A stretch of 64,000 nucleotides of DNA, from positions 2,666,001 through 2,730,000 of the forward strand of contig CAVRUJ010000001.1 of NCBI GenBank assembly GCA_963724385.1, read 5' to 3'. The stretch comes from DASXQK01 sp963724385 (GTDB taxonomy: Bacteria > Pseudomonadota > Alphaproteobacteria > Dongiales > Dongiaceae). Below, piece after piece: positions 44,835 to 53,477 of the stretch. The translations under genes and the position numbers were made by a program. The notes beneath the pieces are model-generated. The model saw only the letters and a list, made by a program, of their open reading frames with translations, was not told the origin of the DNA and did no database searches. Position 1 is the stretch's first letter. Each line of letters opens with the position of its first letter.

Positions 44835-45269
44835 GGGGATAATTCCCGTTGTCATCGCCAATGTAGGTATGATTGCAAATATCAATCCCACAAATATGTT
44901 TTCCATCTGGATTTGGTATTTTTTCCCAATATATATTGTGTATTTCACTCGACCCATAAAGAAGAAAAAAAGTGCAAATAATAAAATAAACGGCGTCGCC
45001 AATGCGAGTTCTCTACCTTCGAGAAAATTTTGCCGTCCTGGATCGAAATAATGCACATAGCCCATGAGGAAGTCGAAAATAATAATTAGAACCCAAGCAA
45101 GAACATTTGTCACCAGCCAGCGTGCATAGAGAATATTGGATGGCTTCGGGGTGACTTCGGAAGCCATTTTGTCTACTCTCGACACATGGGTCACCTTTAG
45201 GATCCACCAAATTGGCATCGCGACGAACACCGCGATAATCAACCAGTGCTTTATGGTATACAATTGCAT
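44826..45269 (-). CDS. AT-rich small membrane protein, unknown
   Basis: A 147-residue protein with four hydrophobic helices (TIKHWLIIAVFVAMPIWWIL; WLVTNVLAWVLIIIFDFLMG; FILLFALFFFFMG; IFVGLIFAIIPTLAMTTGII). I recognise no family. Its base composition is strikingly A/T-rich against the GC-rich chromosome, so it is almost certainly acquired. A GAGG site six bases before the ATG supports translation. It ends by overlapping the promoter region of the zinc-ribbon gene. Whether it belongs to the same mobile unit as the transposase is open. Confidence 0.6.
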   Translation of the reverse strand: MQLYTIKHWLIIAVFVAMPIWWILKVTHVSRVDKMASEVTPKPSNILYARWLVTNVLAWVLIIIFDFLMGYVHYFDPGRQNFLEGRELALATPFILLFALFFFFMGRVKYTIYIGKKYQIQMENIFVGLIFAIIPTLAMTTGIIPLT

Positions 45270-45415
45270 CCCCAGCCTCTCTGATCGCCGGTCGGCATCC
45301 GCACTTGCGGCACATTCTGCCTCCCCACAGTATTTGACTGATCGTACACTAATTCCATCTAGGATTGAGAACTCATAACCAGTAGGAGATGACGGCTGCG
45401 ATGCAGATGGCCATG

Positions 45416-45535
45416 CATAATGCCGCTGATCACTCGACGATCATCAAGCCTCGGCTTGCCCGGCGTGTCGACGGGAAGATGCGACTAATGCCTCTCGAAC
45501 TGCTCGTCGTTCAGCCAGAAATGCGCCTGATCCAT
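45416..45535 (-). pseudogene. Fragment of an IS5-family transposase
   Basis: Read on the minus strand from the ATG at 45535, the sequence encodes MDQAHFWLNDEQFERH, an in-frame TAG (45487-45485), then SHLPVDTPGKPRLDDRRVIS and GI. This is the N-terminus of IS5/IS1031-type transposases (MD..WLTD.QF..I..HLP.DT.GKPR.DDRRVISGI). The homology stops after about 39 codons, and the catalytic part is gone. It is a dead remnant near the right edge of the island. Confidence 0.75.
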
Positions 45536-45672
45536 CGACAATTTCCCTTCGGAGACCTTGAATCAGGTTTCGCTGCCCTTGAGAATCCTGTTTATGGGTG
45601 CCAGCTTTAAGACGGTCGGTAATGCTTCGAATCGTCTAACTATGCGCGGTTTCTGCGTTCCTTAAAAAGATC

Positions 45673-45686
45673 CCTTCGGACGAAGG
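45673..45686 (-). terminator. Hairpin plus T-run on the minus strand
   Basis: CCTTC and GAAGG pair around a 4-nt loop, and on the minus strand the stem is followed by GATC and five T residues (45669-45665). This is a good Rho-independent terminator shape, but no minus-strand gene lies directly upstream, so it may be left over from decayed DNA or serve transcripts antisense to bmt. Confidence 0.35.
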
Positions 45687-45694
45687 AATTCTAA
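45682..45694. repeat. Right copy of 13-bp direct repeat flanking the island
   Basis: GAAGGAATTCTAA, identical to 42246-42258 in the end of etfB, 48 bp before the bmt start. Together the copies enclose the low-GC island. Confidence 0.5.
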
Positions 45695-45741
45695 CGCTCA
45701 CAACCCTTGTCCCCTCCGCCGGGAGAGGTTAGCTTCGGCCT

Positions 45742-46782
45742 ATGTCCCAGCGCCTGCAGCAGCTTCTGACCGAACGGCCCTTCCTTCTCACCGATGGGGC
45801 CATGGGCACCAATCTCTTCGCCATGGGCCTGATGACCGGCGAGGCGCCGGAGCTTTGGAATTTCGAGCATCCCGAAAAGGTCGAGGCGCTTCATTGCGGC
45901 ATGGTCGGCGCCGGCGCCGACATCATCCTCACCAACACCTTCGGGGGCAGCGGCTATCGCCTGAAGCTGCACAAGCAGCAGGATCGCGTTCGCGAGATCA
46001 ACCGGGAGGCGGCGCGCATAGCCCGGCGCGTTGCGGATTCCGCCGGGCGGCCAGTGGTCGTCGCCGGCTCTATCGGGCCTTCGGGCGAGCTGTTCGAGCC
46101 TCTGGGCGCTTTGACACCTGAAGGGGCCGAAGCGGCCTTCGGCGAGCAGGCAGCGGCGCTGGCCGAAGGCGGGGTCGATCTTCTGTGGATCGAGACCATG
46201 TCGGCGCGGGAGGAAGTGCTTGCGGCCGCCGCCGGCGCGGCCAAGACGGGCCTGCCCTTCGTCGTCACCATGAGCTTCGACACCAACGGGCGGACCATGA
46301 TGGGCTTCACCCCCGCCGATTTCGCCGGCTTCGCCCATGCCATGGAACCGCGGCCCTTGGGCTATGGCGCCAATTGCGGCGTGGGCGCCGCCGAGCTGGT
46401 GGCGGCCATCGTCAACATGAGCAACGCCACGAAGCCCGGCGACATCGTCGTCGCCAAGGGCAATTGCGGCGTGCCCTATTTCGTCGAGGGCCAGATCCGC
46501 TATGACGGCACCCCTGCCCTGATGGCCGACTACGCGCGCCTCGCCCGGGACGCGGGCGCGCGCATCATCGGAGGCTGTTGCGGCACCACGCCGGAGCATC
46601 TTGCCGCCATGCGCGCCGCGCTTTCGAACCATGTTCCCGGGAGCAAGCCGACCCTGACGGAAATTGCCGCCAAGCTCGGCAAACTGACGGCCGGGACGGA
46701 GGCCTGCGGTCTGGGCGGCGAAGCGCCCGCCGGCGGGCGCCGCGCAGGCCGACGCCGGCGCGACGCCGACGCGGCGTTCTGA
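45742..46782 (+). CDS. bmt: Betaine-homocysteine S-methyltransferase
   Basis: A 346-residue zinc methyltransferase. It has the family start LLTDGAMGTNLFAMGL, TNTFGGSGYRLKLH, and the zinc cysteines Cys212 (YGANCGVG) and Cys279-Cys280 (IIGGCCGTTPEH). It is of the rhizobial Bmt type, which moves a methyl group from glycine betaine to homocysteine, giving dimethylglycine and methionine. Dimethylglycine is then the substrate of the DMGDH and DgcB system here. The protein ends in an Arg-rich tail (GGRRAGRRRRDADAAF) beyond the catalytic domain. It follows dgcB-etfA-etfB on the same strand but is separated from them by the 3.4-kb island. Confidence 0.92.
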   Translation: MSQRLQQLLTERPFLLTDGAMGTNLFAMGLMTGEAPELWNFEHPEKVEALHCGMVGAGADIILTNTFGGSGYRLKLHKQQDRVREINREAARIARRVADSAGRPVVVAGSIGPSGELFEPLGALTPEGAEAAFGEQAAALAEGGVDLLWIETMSAREEVLAAAAGAAKTGLPFVVTMSFDTNGRTMMGFTPADFAGFAHAMEPRPLGYGANCGVGAAELVAAIVNMSNATKPGDIVVAKGNCGVPYFVEGQIRYDGTPALMADYARLARDAGARIIGGCCGTTPEHLAAMRAALSNHVPGSKPTLTEIAAKLGKLTAGTEACGLGGEAPAGGRRAGRRRRDADAAF

Positions 46783-46880
46783 GCGCTCGTTTGCCAATCC
46801 GATCCTAAACGCGGGCGGCCGGGCCACATGGTCCGGAATCCGTACCGCATTCGGCATCCCCGCCATGCTAGAGTTTCGTC

Positions 46881-47612
46881 ATGGCGGGTTACGGTCAGTT
46901 CTGTTCCGTGGCACGCGCCCAGGAAGTGCTGGGCGGCCGATGGACCCTGCTCATCGTGCGTGAACTCTTGAGCGGCAGCAGGCGCTTCAGCGACATCCGT
47001 AGGGGCATTCCGCGGATCTCCCGCACCGTGCTGTCCGAACGGTTGCAGGGCTTGGCCGTTGCAGGCGTGGTGCTGCGCAGCGACGGCGCGCATGGTCCCG
47101 AATATGCCCTCACCGAAGCGGGCAAGGAGCTCGCCGGTCTGGTGAGCGCACTCGGCAGCTGGGGACAGAGATGGCTGGAGAGGCGACCGGCCGATGAGGA
47201 CCTCGACTTGGGACCTGTACTGATCGACATGCAGAGGCGCGTCCGCTTCGCGGCGCTGCCCAAACATCCCGTCGTTCTGCGATTCGAGATCCGAGGGTGC
47301 AAGCGCCACTTCATGTTGCTCAAGAGGAACGAAGCCTCGCTATGCAGGAAGAATCCGGGCTTCCCCGAGCCGCTCAGCGTCCGGGGGCCGCTTTCCGCGC
47401 TGGTCGCCGGGTGGCGGGGCGACGCCGGCTTCATCGAAGCGCAGCGGATGGGCCTGGCGATCGACGGGCCCAAGGCGCAGAGCCGTGCATTTCCGGGATG
47501 GTTCGATCGATACCTGTTTGCCCATATCGCCCCGGCGACGGGGAAATCGCTCGACGGGCGGCATCGCGGTTCGCGGCGACCGATGGAATCGCCGGCACGA
47601 GTGCGATCATGA
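46881..47612 (+). CDS. HxlR-type winged-helix regulator with C-terminal SCP2-like domain
   Basis: A 243-residue regulator. The N-terminal HxlR domain (about residues 1-95) includes CSVARAQEVLGGRWTLLIVR, FSDIRRGIPRISRTVLSERL and the wing segment GPEYALTEAGKELA. The C-terminal half resembles a sterol-carrier-like effector domain found in many long HxlR proteins. Such regulators often respond to redox or small aromatic signals; the ligand here is unknown. The stop overlaps the ATG of the DUF488 gene (ATGA), so they are co-translated. Confidence 0.85.
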   Translation: MAGYGQFCSVARAQEVLGGRWTLLIVRELLSGSRRFSDIRRGIPRISRTVLSERLQGLAVAGVVLRSDGAHGPEYALTEAGKELAGLVSALGSWGQRWLERRPADEDLDLGPVLIDMQRRVRFAALPKHPVVLRFEIRGCKRHFMLLKRNEASLCRKNPGFPEPLSVRGPLSALVAGWRGDAGFIEAQRMGLAIDGPKAQSRAFPGWFDRYLFAHIAPATGKSLDGRHRGSRRPMESPARVRS

Positions 47613-47995
47613 CTTTGCGCATCGTTCGTCTCGGCACGCCCCGACTTCCTGGGGAAGGGACGCGGATCGGTGCCGTGCGGCATCCGCCGCGGGGCGTTCG
47701 CAAGGAGCGTTATGCGGCCGAGGACTGGTTCGATATCTGGTATCCCGATCTGGCGCCGAGCGCGGCATTGGTGTCCAAGGCCAAAGCGGCACGGACCGAA
47801 AAGGAATGGAGCGCCTTCTTTCGCTCCTTCCGCGCAGAAATGAACGAGCCGGCGGCGCGACGAACCCTCGACCTCCTGGCGATCCTTTCGCAAGATGCGA
47901 ATTTCTCCATCGGCTGCTACTGCGAGGACGAATTCCGATGCCATCGCTCGGTGCTTCGTGAACTCCTGGCGGACCGGGGCGCTTCGATCGGCTGA
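47609..47995 (+). CDS. DUF488-family protein
   Basis: A 128-residue protein of the DUF488 (YeaO-like) family. It begins MTLRIVRLGTPRLPGEGTRI, has ERYAAEDWFDIWYPDLAPSA and a C-terminal metal-type motif region IGCYCEDEFRCHRSVLRELL. The biochemical role of the family is not established. It overlaps the HxlR gene by 4 bp; HxlR and DUF488 genes are often near each other. I used the ATG at 47609, as upstream in-frame sequence overlaps HxlR. Confidence 0.82.
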   Translation: MTLRIVRLGTPRLPGEGTRIGAVRHPPRGVRKERYAAEDWFDIWYPDLAPSAALVSKAKAARTEKEWSAFFRSFRAEMNEPAARRTLDLLAILSQDANFSIGCYCEDEFRCHRSVLRELLADRGASIG

Positions 47996-48113
47996 TCTTG
48001 CTGTACATCGACCTATGCTCGCAGTTCGGCGGCCGGTCCGGATTCCGTACCACCAGGGCTGATGCGCCGGGCCTATAGAACCATCCGGCCACATCGGCAG
48101 CGAGGCAGGCATC

Positions 48114-49058
48114 ATGAACGGATTGCAGCGGGACATCCTGCAATGCATCGGCAACACGTCCCTGGTGCCTTTGCGCAAGTTCCCTCCGGCGAACGGCTGC
48201 CGCATCCTGCTGAAGCTGGAAAGCGAGAACCCAACCGGCAGCATGAAGGACCGGATGGCGCTTGCCATGATCGAAGCCGCCGAGGCGGACGGGCGTCTTC
48301 CGGCGGGCGGGTCTGTCGTCGAGTACACCGGCGGCAGCACCGGCGTCTCCTTGTCGCTCGTCTGCGCAGTCAAGGGTTATCCGCTCCACATCGTGACGTC
48401 GGATGCCTTCGCCAAGGAGAAGCTCGACCATATGAGAATCCTGGGAGCCAAGCTCCAGGTGCTGCCGAGCGACAGCGGACGCATGACCGAGAGGCTGACC
48501 CGGGACATGATCGAAGCCGCACGCATCATCGCCGCCAGAACCGGCGGCTTCTGGACCGATCAGCTGAACAACAGCGACCAACTTGCGGCCTATCACAAGA
48601 TGGCGGAGGAAATCTGGACCGGGGCAGATGGGCGGATCGACTGCTTCGTCCAAAGCGTCGGCACCGCGGCGTCGTTGCGAGGCAACGCAGAAGCCCTGCG
48701 GCAGCGCAACCAAAGCATCAAGATTGTCGCCGTGGAGCCCGACGAATCCCCGGTACTCTCAGGCGGCCGGGCGGGCGCTCACAAGATCGACGGGATCGGG
48801 GTGGGTTTTGTCCCGCCGCTTTGGCGGGGAGGCATCGTCGACCGGATCGAACGGGTCGCCACGGAGGAGGCCAAAGCCATGGCTCTCAGGCTGGCCCGCG
48901 AAGAAGGCCTGTTTGCCGGAATTTCCACCGGCGCCAATGTCGTCGCCGCCTTGCGCATGGCCGAAGAACTGGAGCACGGCGCGACCATTGTCAGCGTCAT
49001 GTGCGATACGGGGATGAAATACCTGAGAGGGTTCGGCGCGGAGATTGCGCGCGACTAG
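48114..49058 (+). CDS. Cysteine synthase-like PLP enzyme
   Basis: A 314-residue fold-type II PLP enzyme. It has the start LQCIGNTSLVPLRKF, the PLP lysine in NPTGSMKDRMALAMI, the substrate loop YTGGSTGVSLSLV (usually TSGNTG) and GISTGANVVAALRMA with a C-terminal CDTGMKYL. These match the CysK/CBS superfamily. The altered loop (GGSTG) suggests it is not a standard CysK; it could use other acceptors in cysteine, cystathionine or diamino-acid formation. It stands alone, followed by a convergent HAD gene. Confidence 0.88.
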   Translation: MNGLQRDILQCIGNTSLVPLRKFPPANGCRILLKLESENPTGSMKDRMALAMIEAAEADGRLPAGGSVVEYTGGSTGVSLSLVCAVKGYPLHIVTSDAFAKEKLDHMRILGAKLQVLPSDSGRMTERLTRDMIEAARIIAARTGGFWTDQLNNSDQLAAYHKMAEEIWTGADGRIDCFVQSVGTAASLRGNAEALRQRNQSIKIVAVEPDESPVLSGGRAGAHKIDGIGVGFVPPLWRGGIVDRIERVATEEAKAMALRLAREEGLFAGISTGANVVAALRMAEELEHGATIVSVMCDTGMKYLRGFGAEIARD

Positions 49059-49094
49059 ACAGAGCGCATTCGCAGCGCTGGACGCGGTGCCTCG

Positions 49095-49811
49095 TCAGGC
49101 ACGTCCGTCCAGGACAGTTTCGAGCTCGGCGATGCTTTCCAGCACCACGTCCGCGTGCAGATCCAGAAGCTCGCGCGGGCTGACGCCGGTGAGCACGCCG
49201 ATGGCGAGCCCGGCGCCAGCGTTGCGGGCCATGTCGAGGTCATGGGGCGAATCCCCGATCACGGCTACGGCTTGGGTTGAAAGGCCGACGCTTTCGCAGA
49301 ACCCATGCACCATGCCGGGACCAGGCTTGTGGCCGAAGCCGGAATCGTAGCCGCAGACGAAATCCATCAGCCGGCGCACGCCGAAGCTCTCGAGCTGGGC
49401 TTCAGCGGCGGCGGAGCTGTCCATGGTCGCGAGACCCAGCTTCATCCCGCGGGTCTTGAGGCGGCCGAAGAGATTCGCCAAATCGGTCACCGGCCGGGCG
49501 TTGGCGATCGCATGCTCTTTGAAGAAACGGCTGAGATGAAGGTGGAGGCCTTCCACATCGGCGTGGCCGGCGGCGGCAGCCCAGAGCCGCGTGATTTGCT
49601 CGTTGGTGCCGGCGGCCAGGGGCGATTCGGGCCGGAAGCGCTTGGTCGCCGGATCGCGTCCGCCGATGGTCAGGAGATGCTCGGCCAGCCTGGGATCGCC
49701 CCGGGCGACGTGATGGGCAGCCTGCTCATAGACCGGCGCCCAGGTCTGGAGAAAGTCGATGAGCGTGCCGTCCTTGTCGAACAGCAAGCCCCGGATCGGA
49801 GTCTTGCGCAA
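49095..49811 (-). CDS. HAD-superfamily phosphatase (Gph-like)
   Basis: A 238-residue HAD hydrolase. The nucleophile motif is LLFDKDGTLIDFLQTW (note DKDGT rather than DxDGT with V or S), motif III is around GLATMDSSAAAEAQL, and motif IV is AVIGDSPHDLDMARNAGAGL. It resembles phosphoglycolate-phosphatase-type enzymes; the substrate is unknown. It lies 84 bp downstream of betA on the same strand. A betaine-pathway role is not implied. Confidence 0.85.
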   Translation of the reverse strand: MRKTPIRGLLFDKDGTLIDFLQTWAPVYEQAAHHVARGDPRLAEHLLTIGGRDPATKRFRPESPLAAGTNEQITRLWAAAAGHADVEGLHLHLSRFFKEHAIANARPVTDLANLFGRLKTRGMKLGLATMDSSAAAEAQLESFGVRRLMDFVCGYDSGFGHKPGPGMVHGFCESVGLSTQAVAVIGDSPHDLDMARNAGAGLAIGVLTGVSPRELLDLHADVVLESIAELETVLDGRA

Positions 49812-49895
49812 ATGGGGATGCCTTTTCGGCGATGATGTGGCTACGGAGATTAGCCGATTGACGGAATTCCCGAAACCGGTGCTCGGTACGAAGAC

Positions 49896-51569
49896 TCAGC
49901 GCTGCAACGTCTCGTAGTTGGGCGCGATGTAGACCTTGGCCTCGGAACGTGGCAACGGCGCCTGGCCCAGAATCGCATCCGATAGCCTCTCGGCCATCAT
50001 GATGACGGGTGCGTTCAGGTTCCCGCTGACCACGTTGGGCATGATCGAGGCATCGACGACGCGAAGGCCCACCAAGCCATGGACCCGGCCCTCGGCGTCC
50101 ACCACCGCCATGGGATCGCTGGGCAAGCCCATCTTGCAGCTGCAGGAGGGATGATAGGCGCTCTCGGCCTTGCGCCGGATATGGGCATCGATCTCCGCGT
50201 CCGACCTGACGTCGGGGCCCGGCGACAGTTCCTGCCCGCGATAGGGCACGAAGGCCTTTTGGGCGAAGATCTCGCGGGTGAGGCGCACGCCGGCCCGCAT
50301 CTCCTGGCGGTCGCCTTCAGTCTGCATGTAGTTGAACAGGATCGCCGGGTGCTGCCTGGGATCTTTGCTCTTCAGCTTGATCCAGCCGCGGCTGGTGGGG
50401 CGCATGGGACCGACATGAGCCTGGAAGCCATGGCCGGGTGCGGTCTCGCTGCCGTCGTAGGAGGCGGCAATGGGAAGGAAGTGGTATTGCAGGTCGGGAT
50501 GCTCGACCCCGGCCCGGCTGCGGATGAAGCCGCCGGCCTCGAAGTGGTTGGTGGCACCCGGGCCGGTGCCCAAGAAGGTCCACTGCATGCCCACCAGAAG
50601 CTGGCGCAAAGGGTTCTTCAGGACCGGGTAGAGGGTGATCGGCTGCAGGCAAGCATGCTGGACATAGGTCTCGAGATGGTCCTGGAGGTTCCGCCCCACG
50701 CCCGGCAGATCCTGGACCACGGGAATTTCGAGGCGCCGCAGCTCATCGGCCGGCCCGACGCCGGACAGCATGAGAATCTGGGGCGAGTTGATGGCGCCGC
50801 CCGAGACGATCACCTCGCGCCTGGCGCGCGCCTGATGCAGCCGGCCACCGGTGGAATACTCGACGCCCACGGCCCTGCGCCCTTCGAAGACGAGGCGCTG
50901 CGTGAGCGCCCGGGTTACCAGCGTGACATTGCCTCGGGCCATGGCCGGCCTCAGATAAGCCTTGGCGGCACTCCACCGGCGCCCGCGCCAGGTGGTCATG
51001 TCCATCGGCCCCAGCCCTTCCTGCTGGTAGCCGTTGAGATCGCTGGTCATGGGATAGCCCGCCTGGCGCCCGGCCTCGACCCAGGCCTTGAACAGCGGCT
51101 GAGGGCTGTGGCCGCGGCTCACATGCAGCGGCCCCTCGGCGCCGTGATAGTCGTCGGCGCCCAGGTCCCGGCTCTCGGCCCGACGGAAATAGGGCAGGAT
51201 CTCGGCATAGGACCAGCCCTTGAGGCCGAGCTGGGCCCAGTGGTCGTAGTCCCGCGCATGGCCGCGGATATAGACCATGCCGTTGATCGAGGAGGAGCCG
51301 CCGACCACGCGCCCGCGCGGGCAATACATGCTGCGCCCGTCCATGAACGGGTCGGGCTCGCTGTGATAGGCCCAGTTCACCTTGTCCTGCATCAGGGGAT
51401 AGGCGAAGGCGGCCGGCATCTGGATTTTCCAGTCGTAGAAACGGTCCGGGCCGCCCGCTTCCAGCACCAGGATCCGATGCTCGGGCCTGGCGCCGAGGCG
51501 ATAGGCAAGCACCGAGCCGGCCGAACCGGAGCCGATGATGATGTAGTCGTAGGCGAGCGCCTCAGCCAT
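49896..51569 (-). CDS. betA: Choline dehydrogenase / GMC-family oxidoreductase
   Basis: A 557-residue GMC flavoenzyme. It shows YDYIIIGSGSAGSVLAYRLG (FAD fold), RGRVVGGSSSINGMVYIRG (GMC signature 1), GAINSPQILMLSGVGP (signature 2) and the C-terminal catalytic His region YHPSCSCKMG and NLNAPVIMMAERL. This is the BetA pattern: choline to betaine aldehyde with electrons to quinone. GMC enzymes vary in substrate, so choline is the likely, not certain, one. No betB or betI is adjacent. The ATG at 51569 has GAGGGGG upstream. It follows the MFS gene closely (21 bp), suggesting one transcript with a possible uptake protein. Confidence 0.87.
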   Translation of the reverse strand: MAEALAYDYIIIGSGSAGSVLAYRLGARPEHRILVLEAGGPDRFYDWKIQMPAAFAYPLMQDKVNWAYHSEPDPFMDGRSMYCPRGRVVGGSSSINGMVYIRGHARDYDHWAQLGLKGWSYAEILPYFRRAESRDLGADDYHGAEGPLHVSRGHSPQPLFKAWVEAGRQAGYPMTSDLNGYQQEGLGPMDMTTWRGRRWSAAKAYLRPAMARGNVTLVTRALTQRLVFEGRRAVGVEYSTGGRLHQARARREVIVSGGAINSPQILMLSGVGPADELRRLEIPVVQDLPGVGRNLQDHLETYVQHACLQPITLYPVLKNPLRQLLVGMQWTFLGTGPGATNHFEAGGFIRSRAGVEHPDLQYHFLPIAASYDGSETAPGHGFQAHVGPMRPTSRGWIKLKSKDPRQHPAILFNYMQTEGDRQEMRAGVRLTREIFAQKAFVPYRGQELSPGPDVRSDAEIDAHIRRKAESAYHPSCSCKMGLPSDPMAVVDAEGRVHGLVGLRVVDASIMPNVVSGNLNAPVIMMAERLSDAILGQAPLPRSEAKVYIAPNYETLQR

Positions 51570-51590
51570 GGGCCGTTTCCCCCTCGGCAA

Positions 51591-52868
51591 TCATGACAGA
51601 GCCGCCTCGGCCGGGTCCAGACGCGCGGACCCTACCGGGCCGGCCGTGCGCGGATCGAGTGCCCCGACCGCCACCGTTGCCTCGCCATGGGGGGCGAACT
51701 TGGCCTGGACCTCCGGGGGCAACGCCGTGCGCCGACCCATCCGGTAGCGGGCAAAGGCGGCGAGCGCGCCGGAGACCGCGGCGATGAACAAGAACAGCGC
51801 CCATCCGCCGCCAGCAGCCATGGCCTGTGAAGCGAGCAGCGGCCCCGCGGTCGCCCCGATGGCCCAGGCGAGCAGCATGCCCGAGGATGCCGCCACCATC
51901 TGATCGCGCTCGACATAGTCGAAGGCGTGGGCGACGGCCAACGGGTAGACGGTCGCCGCCCCCCCGCCCAGGAAGCCGGACAGCAGCAGCAGGCTCACCC
52001 TCGCCCAGGGCGAGTGCGACATCGCATACTCCGCCAAGCTGATGGTCGAGATTGCAATCAGTACCCAGAGCAGGACCGTGCGGCGGTCGTATTTGTCCGA
52101 CAAGTGACCGATCGGCCATTGGATGACGAGGCCGCCCATGGTCGTGATCCCCATCAGGATGGAGATCGCTAGGATGGACATGCCGATGCCGGCGCCGAAG
52201 GCCGCGCCAAGCCCATAGAGGGCGCCGCTCATAAGACCGGAACCGCAAGACGCGACGACGCCCAAGGGCGAGATGCGGTAGAGCTTGTGAAAGGAGAGCG
52301 GCGCCACGCGGCTGACATCCGGACCTGAGACATGTGTCAGGACCACCGGCACCAGGGAGAGGCACAGCAGCATGTCGCCGAGACAGAACAGCTCCAGTCC
52401 GCGAACATCCCAGATATTGACGAGCAGCTGGCCGATCGTGCTGGCAAAGTAGCTTGTCACCATATAGAGCGACAGAATCTTGCCCCGCGTCTCGCTGCTG
52501 GAACGCAGGTTGAGCCAACTCTCGATGGTGGCGAACAGGCCAGCCATGCAGAAGCCGCTCACAGCACGGAGCAATGCCCAAAGAAGCCGATCGATCCAAA
52601 GCGGGTAGACGAGGGTCGTGGCCGCCACGATCGCGGCAAAGGCCGCAAAAGCCCGGATGTGGCCGACCCTCAGAATTATGCCGCGGCTCCAAAGGCAGCC
52701 GCCGACGAGCCCGGCGTAGTAGGACGACATGACCAGCCCGACGATCCCAGGGGGCACGTGGGCCAGGCTCATGCGCACCGGCAACACGATGCCGATGAGG
52801 CCGTTGCCCAAAGTGAGCGCGCCCGCGCCCAGCAGCAAGGAAACGACGCTCTTCAAGGCCTGCAGCAT
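51591..52868 (-). CDS. MFS transporter
   Basis: A 425-residue major-facilitator protein with twelve predicted helices. It contains LSDKYDRRTVLLWVLIAIST, an MFS motif A relative, and a second-half mirror SGFLGGGAATVYPLAVAHAF. The start LKSVVSLLLGAGALTLGNGL and FCMAGLFATIESWLNLRSSS recall the YcaD-type family of MFS proteins. The substrate is unknown. It precedes betA on the same strand, so a quaternary amine is conceivable. The gene is divergent from the HIT gene, with a 188-bp gap. Confidence 0.85.
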   Translation of the reverse strand: MLQALKSVVSLLLGAGALTLGNGLIGIVLPVRMSLAHVPPGIVGLVMSSYYAGLVGGCLWSRGIILRVGHIRAFAAFAAIVAATTLVYPLWIDRLLWALLRAVSGFCMAGLFATIESWLNLRSSSETRGKILSLYMVTSYFASTIGQLLVNIWDVRGLELFCLGDMLLCLSLVPVVLTHVSGPDVSRVAPLSFHKLYRISPLGVVASCGSGLMSGALYGLGAAFGAGIGMSILAISILMGITTMGGLVIQWPIGHLSDKYDRRTVLLWVLIAISTISLAEYAMSHSPWARVSLLLLSGFLGGGAATVYPLAVAHAFDYVERDQMVAASSGMLLAWAIGATAGPLLASQAMAAGGGWALFLFIAAVSGALAAFARYRMGRRTALPPEVQAKFAPHGEATVAVGALDPRTAGPVGSARLDPAEAALS

Positions 52869-53056
52869 CGGAAATTCGCGCCCAAAATCGGTCCGGCGCC
52901 TGAAATGCCCAAGCCACCTCGCCCTTGCTCGCTAGCATACGACGCGAGTAGCCCGAAGGCGACATGGCGGCTTCGCTCTTTCATGGCGAAGTGGCGCGTG
53001 GCGCAGGCTGATGATTCCCGATACCAGCCTGTGCGAAAGTGGAGCTTGGTAGCGCC

Positions 53057-53464
53057 ATGACCGACGCCTTCGCCCTGCACCCCCGCCTCGCCGCCGACGC
53101 GACCGAGATCGCCCGCTGGCCGCTCAGCCGCGTGCTGCTGATGAACGATGCGCGTTTTCCCTGGTTGATCCTGGTGCCCGAACGCCCGTCCTTGCGCGAA
53201 ATCCACGACCTTGCCGCGGCCGACCGGGCGATCCTGGCCGAGGAAATCGCCCGGGCGAGCCGGCTGCTGCAGGATTGCTTGAAAGCCGACAAGATCAACG
53301 TCGCCGCGCTCGGCAACCAAGTGCCTCAGCTCCACGTCCATGTCATCGCGCGCTTCGTCGGGGATCCGGCCTGGCCCAATCCCGTCTGGTCCCAGGGCGC
53401 GCCGCAACCGATGACGGTGGCCGAGCATGAGGCACGCATCGCTCTCCTCAGGCCGGGTTTGTAG
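53057..53464 (+). CDS. HIT-family hydrolase
   Basis: A 135-residue histidine-triad protein. The active-site motif appears as PQLHVHVIARF (H-x-H-x, with the usual third His replaced by Ala-Arg-Phe), so catalytic competence is not assured: canonical HIT is HxHxHxx, here HVHVIA. Preceding text LILVPERPSLREIHDL fits the short HIT proteins of alphaproteobacteria. It is 13 bp before the Lhr-type helicase gene and probably co-transcribed with it and pdeM. The ATG at 53057 was chosen over an in-frame GTG or CTG region upstream. Confidence 0.85.
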   Translation: MTDAFALHPRLAADATEIARWPLSRVLLMNDARFPWLILVPERPSLREIHDLAAADRAILAEEIARASRLLQDCLKADKINVAALGNQVPQLHVHVIARFVGDPAWPNPVWSQGAPQPMTVAEHEARIALLRPGL

Positions 53465-53477
53465 CTCCGGGCTTCCC

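Noticed and set aside
45389..45610. A 73-codon plus-strand frame
   Set aside because: It is antisense to the IS5 transposase fragment, which explains the sequence better.
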